Shown one piece after another: positions 59,342 through 64,000 of a stretch of DNA of 64,000 nucleotides; within the stretch, counting starts at the first letter, position 1; each line of letters starts with the position of its first letter. The DNA is taken from assembly GCF_004364325.1 (NCBI RefSeq), contig NZ_SOCP01000005.1, positions 62,001 through 126,000 of the forward strand, in the 5' to 3' direction. Under the pieces are notes generated by a model. It ran no database searches. It was given only the letters and a program-made list of their open reading frames with translations, and was not told the origin of the DNA. The DNA is from Actinophytocola oryzae. Lineage in GTDB: Bacteria; Actinomycetota; Actinomycetes; Mycobacteriales; Pseudonocardiaceae. Position numbers and translations under genes: made by a program.

Positions 59342-60532
59342 TCACTGGCCGGTGTACAGCAGCAGATTCGGCGTGTCGGGACCGGCGTCGGTGATCTTGT
59401 CCGGGGTCGCCGCGGCGGTCAGGCCCGCTTGTACGTCCGCCGGTGTCGCTTCCGGGTTGGCCGACAGGTACAGCGCGGCGGCGCCCGTCACGTGCGGAGT
59501 GGCCATCGAGGTGCCGCTGATGGTGTTCGTTCCGCCGTCGTTCCAGGACGAGGTGATGTCCACGCCCGGGGCGTACAGGTCGACGACCGCGCCGTAGTTG
59601 GAGAAGGACGCCTGGGCGTCGGTGTCGTCCGATGCGGCTACGGTGATTGCCTCGTCGACGCGGGCCGGGGAGGACTCCGCCGCGTCGGCCGAGGAGTTGC
59701 CTGCCGCCACCGCGAAGGTCACGCCGGAGTTGATCGCGCCGCGCACTGCCTCGTCGAGTGCGTCGTCCGCGTCGCCGCCCAGGCTCATGTTCGCCACCGA
59801 CGGGCCGCTGTGGTTCTGGGCGACCCAGTCGAGGCCCGCTACGACCTGCTCGGTCGTGCCGCTGCCGTTGTCGTCGAGCACGCGTACGGCGACGATGCTG
59901 ACGCCCTTCGCCACGCCGTACTCGGCGCCGCCGACGGTGCCGGCCACGTGGGTGCCGTGCCCGTTTCCGTCGGAGGCGTCGTCGTCATCGTCGATCGCGT
60001 CGTAACCGCTGGTCGCGCGGCCCTCGAACGTCGGGTGGTCGATCATGACGCCGGTGTCGACGATGTACGCGGTGACGCCGTCGCCCTTGCTGTCGTAGTT
60101 GTACGCGTCGTCGAGCGGCAGGTCGCGCTGGTCGATGCGGTCCAGGCCCCACGACGGCGGGTTCTCCTGGGTGTCGTTGACCGAGTACGTCTGGCTCTGC
60201 TGCACGTATGCCACCGAGTCATCACCGGCGAGCTTGTTGGCCTGCTCCTCGGTCGCGTGCATGGCGAAGCCGCGAAGGGCGGTCGTGTAGGTGCGGCTGA
60301 CCTGGGTGCCGTACGTGCCTGCGAGGCTGGTGGCCTCGTCCAACACTGTGGTGCTTGCCGCGCTGTCCTTCAGCACCACGATGTAGCTGCCGTCCACCGC
60401 GTTCTCGGTGTTCGCCGACCGAACCTGTCCTTGGGTCGCCTGTGCGGGAATGCCGACAACCGCCGCTGCGATCGCTACAGCACCCGCGAGCGAAGCGCCC
60501 GCGATCAGCCTGCCCCGACTCGTGAATTTCAT
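59342..60532 (-). CDS. secreted subtilisin-like (S8) serine protease
   Basis: The 396-residue preproprotein has a signal peptide ([26 protein letters not shown]). An I9 inhibitor propeptide follows (about 45-115: [30 protein letters not shown]). The S8 domain has catalytic Asp in [11 protein letters not shown], His in [14 protein letters not shown], oxyanion Asn in AAGNSSADA and Ser in [12 protein letters not shown]. It belongs to the proteinase K-like group. ATG 60532 has GGAAGG about 10 bases upstream. An unusually acidic [14 protein letters not shown] loop precedes the catalytic His. Confidence 0.92.
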   Translation of the reverse strand: MKFTSRGRLIAGASLAGAVAIAAAVVGIPAQATQGQVRSANTENAVDGSYIVVLKDSAASTTVLDEATSLAGTYGTQVSRTYTTALRGFAMHATEEQANKLAGDDSVAYVQQSQTYSVNDTQENPPSWGLDRIDQRDLPLDDAYNYDSKGDGVTAYIVDTGVMIDHPTFEGRATSGYDAIDDDDDASDGNGHGTHVAGTVGGAEYGVAKGVSIVAVRVLDDNGSGTTEQVVAGLDWVAQNHSGPSVANMSLGGDADDALDEAVRGAINSGVTFAVAAGNSSADAAESSPARVDEAITVAASDDTDAQASFSNYGAVVDLYAPGVDITSSWNDGGTNTISGTSMATPHVTGAAALYLSANPEATPADVQAGLTAAATPDKITDAGPDTPNLLLYTGQ

Positions 60533-60643
60533 TGTGTTGCCCTTCCGATCCCCGACTGACATGCACGCCGCACGTCACCTGTAAGTGTGATTACCCAGGA
60601 ATGGAAGGCACATCCGACTTTCGTCGGGAATAGTTAGCAGGGC

Positions 60644-62314
60644 CTAACCGTGTGCAAGCCTGTCTCGCAGCAGCTTGCCGGTGGCATTCCGGGGCAACTC
60701 GTCGACGAACACGACGTCACGCGGCACTTTGAAGCGTGCGAGGTTGCCCTTGACGAACGACTTGAGCTCCTCACCGTCCACTTTGATACCCGGACGGGTG
60801 ACCACATAGGCCGCCAACCGCTGTCCATAGTCGTCGTCCGGCACCCCGATCACGGCGGCCTCCATGACGCCGTCGTACTCGAGCAGGAGGTTCTCGACCT
60901 CGCCGGGGAACACGTTCTCGCCGCCTGAGACGATCATGTCGTCGTTCCTGCCGTCGATGAACAGCAGTCCGCCGTCGTCGAAGTGCCCCAGATCGCCGCT
61001 GCTCAGGAGTCCGTCGATGGTCTCCTTGTGTCTGCCGTCGGTGTACCCCTCGAACGAGAGGATGCTGCCAACGAACACCCGACCGACCACGTGCGGTGCG
61101 GTGATCCGGTTGCCGTCGTCGTCGAACAGAGCGACCCGGCAGCCGACCGGCGCGCGTCCCACCGTGCCAGGAGCCCGACGCCAGTCGTCCGGCGTGGCGA
61201 CGGTCGCTACGGCGACCTCTGTGGACCCGTAGAGGTTGTGGATCACGTCGCCGAACGCCTCGGTCGCGCGGTTGCCCAGCTCGGGTGGCAATGCGGATCC
61301 CGCGCAGAAAATGATGCGTAATGACGACGTGTCGTACTGGCCGAGTGTTTCCTTTCCGAGATCGACGATTCGCCGCAACATGGTGGGGACGAGCACGAGC
61401 GCCGTCGCGTGATTGTCCTGAATCGCGCGCACGGTGGCCTCTGGATCAAACCGTCGCCGAAGGACGACGGTGGACCCGAGCGCGAACGACAACAGGAACT
61501 GCGAGAGCCCGGTCCCGTGGAACAGTGGCGCTGCCATGACGGTGCATTCCCCGGTACGCAGAGGAATGCGGTCGAGGAACTGCGCGGCGGCAAGCGGCGA
61601 GCGCACGGTCCGCGGCGCCCCCTTCGGGGTGCCGGTGGTACCGCTCGTCAGCAACACCAATCCGCCGGGTGACGGCGGATCGGCCAACGGCCGATCATCA
61701 GAGCCGGCGATCAGCTCCTCGATCGTCGTCGTGCCGTCGACTCTGCCGCTGCCCCTGCCGTTGCCGTGCCTGTCCACCAGCCCGTCGCCGCCCTCGGCGT
61801 GCTCCTCGTCGACCCAGGCGAGGAACCGAGGCAGGTCGCCGTCGAGTTCGTCGATCAGCTCGGTGAACTCCTGGTCGTGGACGACCGCGCTGATCTTCTC
61901 CCGTCGAGCGACGTCCACCAGCTGCCGCTTGGCGAACCCGGTGTTCATGAGCAGGATCCGCGCCCCGAGTTTCCCCGCGGCGACCATGGTGTCCACGGCA
62001 CCCCGATGATCGCGGGCGAGCAGTGCGATCACGGACCCGGCCCCCAGCCCGTTGGCCATGAAAGCCCTGGCCAACGCGTTGGACCGCGTGTCGATCTGGC
62101 GATAGGTCAGTGGACCTAGCTCGTCGACGAGTCCCACAGCCCGATGGTCCCGCCTGGCCGCGACTCTGGCCGCTCCGGCGATCGGCCCAAGTTTCCGCAG
62201 CACGAGCAGCGAACGCAACGACTGGTCGGGGCGCGTGACAGGAGCGAGACCTGCTCGTCTGAGCACGTCAAGCCCGCGGATAGCGGTGGGTACCTGCCCG
62301 AGTGCCCTCAACAC
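60644..62314 (-). CDS. long-chain acyl-CoA synthetase (AMP-binding)
   Basis: From GTG 62314 (GAGGAGG 8 bases upstream) the protein is 556 residues. ANL-superfamily motifs are LLTSGTTGTPKG (P-loop, about 205), NLYGSTEVAVATVA, SSGDLGHFDDGGLLFIDGRNDDMIVSGGENVFP and the final catalytic Lys in PRNATGKLLRDRL. It activates a carboxylic acid to acyl-AMP and then acyl-CoA. The N-terminal region (TAIRGLDVLRRAGLAPVTRPDQSL) is typical of FadD2/FadD12-like mycobacterial enzymes acting on longer chains. Transcribed alone, divergent from the polymerase gene. Confidence 0.87.
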   Translation of the reverse strand: MLRALGQVPTAIRGLDVLRRAGLAPVTRPDQSLRSLLVLRKLGPIAGAARVAARRDHRAVGLVDELGPLTYRQIDTRSNALARAFMANGLGAGSVIALLARDHRGAVDTMVAAGKLGARILLMNTGFAKRQLVDVARREKISAVVHDQEFTELIDELDGDLPRFLAWVDEEHAEGGDGLVDRHGNGRGSGRVDGTTTIEELIAGSDDRPLADPPSPGGLVLLTSGTTGTPKGAPRTVRSPLAAAQFLDRIPLRTGECTVMAAPLFHGTGLSQFLLSFALGSTVVLRRRFDPEATVRAIQDNHATALVLVPTMLRRIVDLGKETLGQYDTSSLRIIFCAGSALPPELGNRATEAFGDVIHNLYGSTEVAVATVATPDDWRRAPGTVGRAPVGCRVALFDDDGNRITAPHVVGRVFVGSILSFEGYTDGRHKETIDGLLSSGDLGHFDDGGLLFIDGRNDDMIVSGGENVFPGEVENLLLEYDGVMEAAVIGVPDDDYGQRLAAYVVTRPGIKVDGEELKSFVKGNLARFKVPRDVVFVDELPRNATGKLLRDRLAHG

Positions 62315-62595
62315 GTCGCCGACCTCCTCGTCGTGCCGTCCACCTGAAGCTACTGGAGAGTTAACTAACGGTCCAGCACACCGTCGGTCACCTCGCCAGT
62401 CCCAGCGTGGACGAGCCACACCCGGCCCGTTCACGTCTTCACGTCGATCTCCTTCCTCGAACCCGCCGTGGATGTCTGGGTCCATCCTCCGCGACGAGGC
62501 CGAAAATGGCCATTTCGATCACCCGTTCGAGTGAGATCGGCACACAGAACTCTCCACTCGCGCCGGAGTGTCGGTGGAGCGGCGCAGAATGCGGA

Positions 62596-64000
62596 CATGC
62601 GGTTCACGGTCATACCGGAAGCAGGTGGAGCCGGGCAGGTGCTCGGTCCATCCGGTGTGCCCGAAACCGTCCCCGACCTGGCCGGATGGATGGCCGGGCG
62701 GGACGCGCGGTGGGTCGTGCCCTCGGTCGAGGGGCTCTACCCGGACCTACTCGAGGCCGGCGTGCGCCTCGGTCGGTGTCACGACCTGGCACTCACCGAA
62801 GGCATCCTGTTGGCGTTCGAGGAGCGGCCAGGTCGGCCGCGCAACCTGGCGGCGGCGTGGGCCCGCATGCGTGGGCTGACCGAGCCCGACGACCCACGCC
62901 CGGCCACCAGGACCGAGCAGCCGACACTGTTCGAGGCCGAGCGGGAACCGGCGCCCGCAGGCACGGACATGCTGTCGGCCGCGGAGGCCGTGTACGACGA
63001 CCAGCAGCGGCGCATCGCGGCGACCGCGCAGCCGGACCGATTACGCCTGCTCGTGGCCGCCGAGTCGGCGGGCGCGCTGGCGGCCGCGGAGATGACGCAC
63101 CACGGGCTGCCGTGGCGGGCGGACGTGCACACCGCCCTGCTCACGGAACTGCTCGGGCCGAGGTCGCCGGCGGGCACCCGCCCGAAGGTGCTCGCCGATC
63201 TCGCCGAGGAGATCACGGTCGCGTTCGGGCTGGTCGGGGCGCCCGAGTCGCGGCAGGTCAACCCGGACAACCCGGCGAGCCTGGTGCGGGCGTTCGCGCG
63301 GGTGGGCATCGAGGTGCCGTCCAGCAGGGCACACGTGCTGAAGGGGATCGACCACCCGGCCGTGGCACCCGTGCTGCGTTACAAGGAGCTGGCGCGGCTG
63401 TGGGTGGCACACGGGTGGTCGTGGCTCGACGCGTGGGTGTCCGGTGGGCGGTTCCGTCCGGAGTACGTGGTCGGCGGCGTGGTCTCCGGCCGCTGGGCAA
63501 CACGTGGTGGCGCGGCGCTCCAACTGCCGAAACAGCTGCGCACGGCCGTCCGCGCGGACGAAGGCTGGTCGCTCGTGGTGGCCGACGCCGCGCAGCTCGA
63601 GCCACGGGTGCTCGCGGCGCTCGCGGGCGACCGCAGGCTCGCGGACGTGTCGCGGGGCGTCGACCTGTACGCGGGCCTGGCCGCGGAGGTGTTCGACGGC
63701 GACCGGGGGCACGCGAAGATCGCGATGCTGTCGGCCATGTACGGCGGCACCAGCGGCGGCGCCGGTCCGCTGCTGGCCAAGCTACGCAAACGGTTCCCGC
63801 AGGCCGTGGAGTACGTGGAGGCGGCGGCCAGGGCGGGCGAGGAAGGTCAGGTGGTCCGATCCCGCCTTGGCCGCACCTCGCCACCGCCGTCGGAGAAGTG
63901 GCGTGCCCTGATGGGCAACCCGGACGCCGACGAACAACGTTCCCGCCAGGCCGCTCGCGACTGGGGGCGCTTCACCCGCAACTTCGTGGTGCAGGCGAGC
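62596..64000 (+). CDS. family A DNA polymerase with 3'-5' exonuclease-like domain, 3' end cut off
   Basis: The frame runs from ATG 62596 to the window edge (468 codons). The N-terminal half (about 1-170) replaces the exonuclease domain of Pol I and looks degenerate. The polymerase half has motif A VVADAAQLEPRVLAAL, where DxxQLEPR corresponds to DYSQIELR, and the O-helix region HAKIAMLSAMYGGTSGGAG, corresponding to RxxxKxxxFGxxYG. This matches the bifunctional 3'-5' exonuclease/DNA polymerase of actinobacteria, a second PolA-like protein of unclear role in repair. Motif C and the end are outside the window. Confidence 0.85.

Noticed and set aside
1..64000. tRNA, rRNA or riboswitch genes
   Set aside because: I looked for T-loop-like GGTTCGA contexts with matching arms and for conserved rRNA blocks and found none convincing; a covariance-model search would settle it.

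Overview
The window is high-GC DNA (my estimate is about 70%) from an actinomycete. Lsr2, actinobacterial-type MenC, a DUF6319 protein, many GTG starts, 4-base stop/start overlaps and probable leaderless mRNAs all point there. Pseudonocardiales (a Lentzea/Saccharothrix/Kibdelosporangium-like genome) is the best guess from gene content, but it is not proven. I saw no rRNA, tRNA, CRISPR array or prophage.

Region 1 (1-7.0 kb) holds housekeeping and small regulatory genes: a cut-off desaturase, lsr2, a methyltransferase/dienelactone hydrolase pair, KptA/Tpt1 RNA 2'-phosphotransferase, a secreted alginate-lyase-like enzyme behind a perfect DasR-type palindrome, and a divergent marR/nmrA-like pair. 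Region 2 (7.5-13.1 kb) is one giant leucine-rich-repeat ROCO GTPase gene (about 48 repeats of 23 residues, then Roc and COR). It is interrupted by a single in-frame TGA exactly where the repeat predicts a Trp (TGG). This is the most unusual object in the window.

Region 3 (13-26 kb) contains regulators, two MFS exporters or importers, a sphingosine-phosphate-lyase-like PLP enzyme coupled to a GPH-type transporter, an isoaspartyl-methyltransferase-like protein, a PadR-controlled drug-type ABC exporter with a tiny ORF wedged between ATPase and permease, and an arsR/SRPBCC/SnoaL-like operon with a probable leaderless start.

Region 4 (26-41 kb) is a carbohydrate locus. It has a secreted PQQ-type sugar dehydrogenase and a LamG protein behind a 16-bp-arm LacI-type operator, a DeoR regulator, a YtfQ-YtfR-YtfT-YjfF-like furanose ABC importer, a secreted GH2-LamG glycosidase, gluconokinase, a ribokinase-like kinase and a YghZ-like aldo-keto reductase. 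menC sits among them. Region 5 (41-47 kb) has membrane proteins, a TetR/DrrAB-type exporter and a secreted NPP1/NLP necrosis-protein homologue with an altered hallmark heptapeptide.

Region 6 (47-53 kb) is a second sugar operon: solute-binding lipoprotein, two permeases and a secreted six-hairpin-type glycoside hydrolase. It has no ATPase of its own, which suggests a shared MsiK-type ATPase. Region 7 (53.7-58.4 kb) is a tightly coupled lipid/acyl-CoA operon (acyl-CoA dehydrogenase, SDR, phosphotransferase, histidine phosphatase, SMP-30-like). Region 8 (58.4-64 kb) has a decayed IS5-type transposase, a subtilisin-like secreted protease, an acyl-CoA synthetase and a cut-off family A DNA polymerase.
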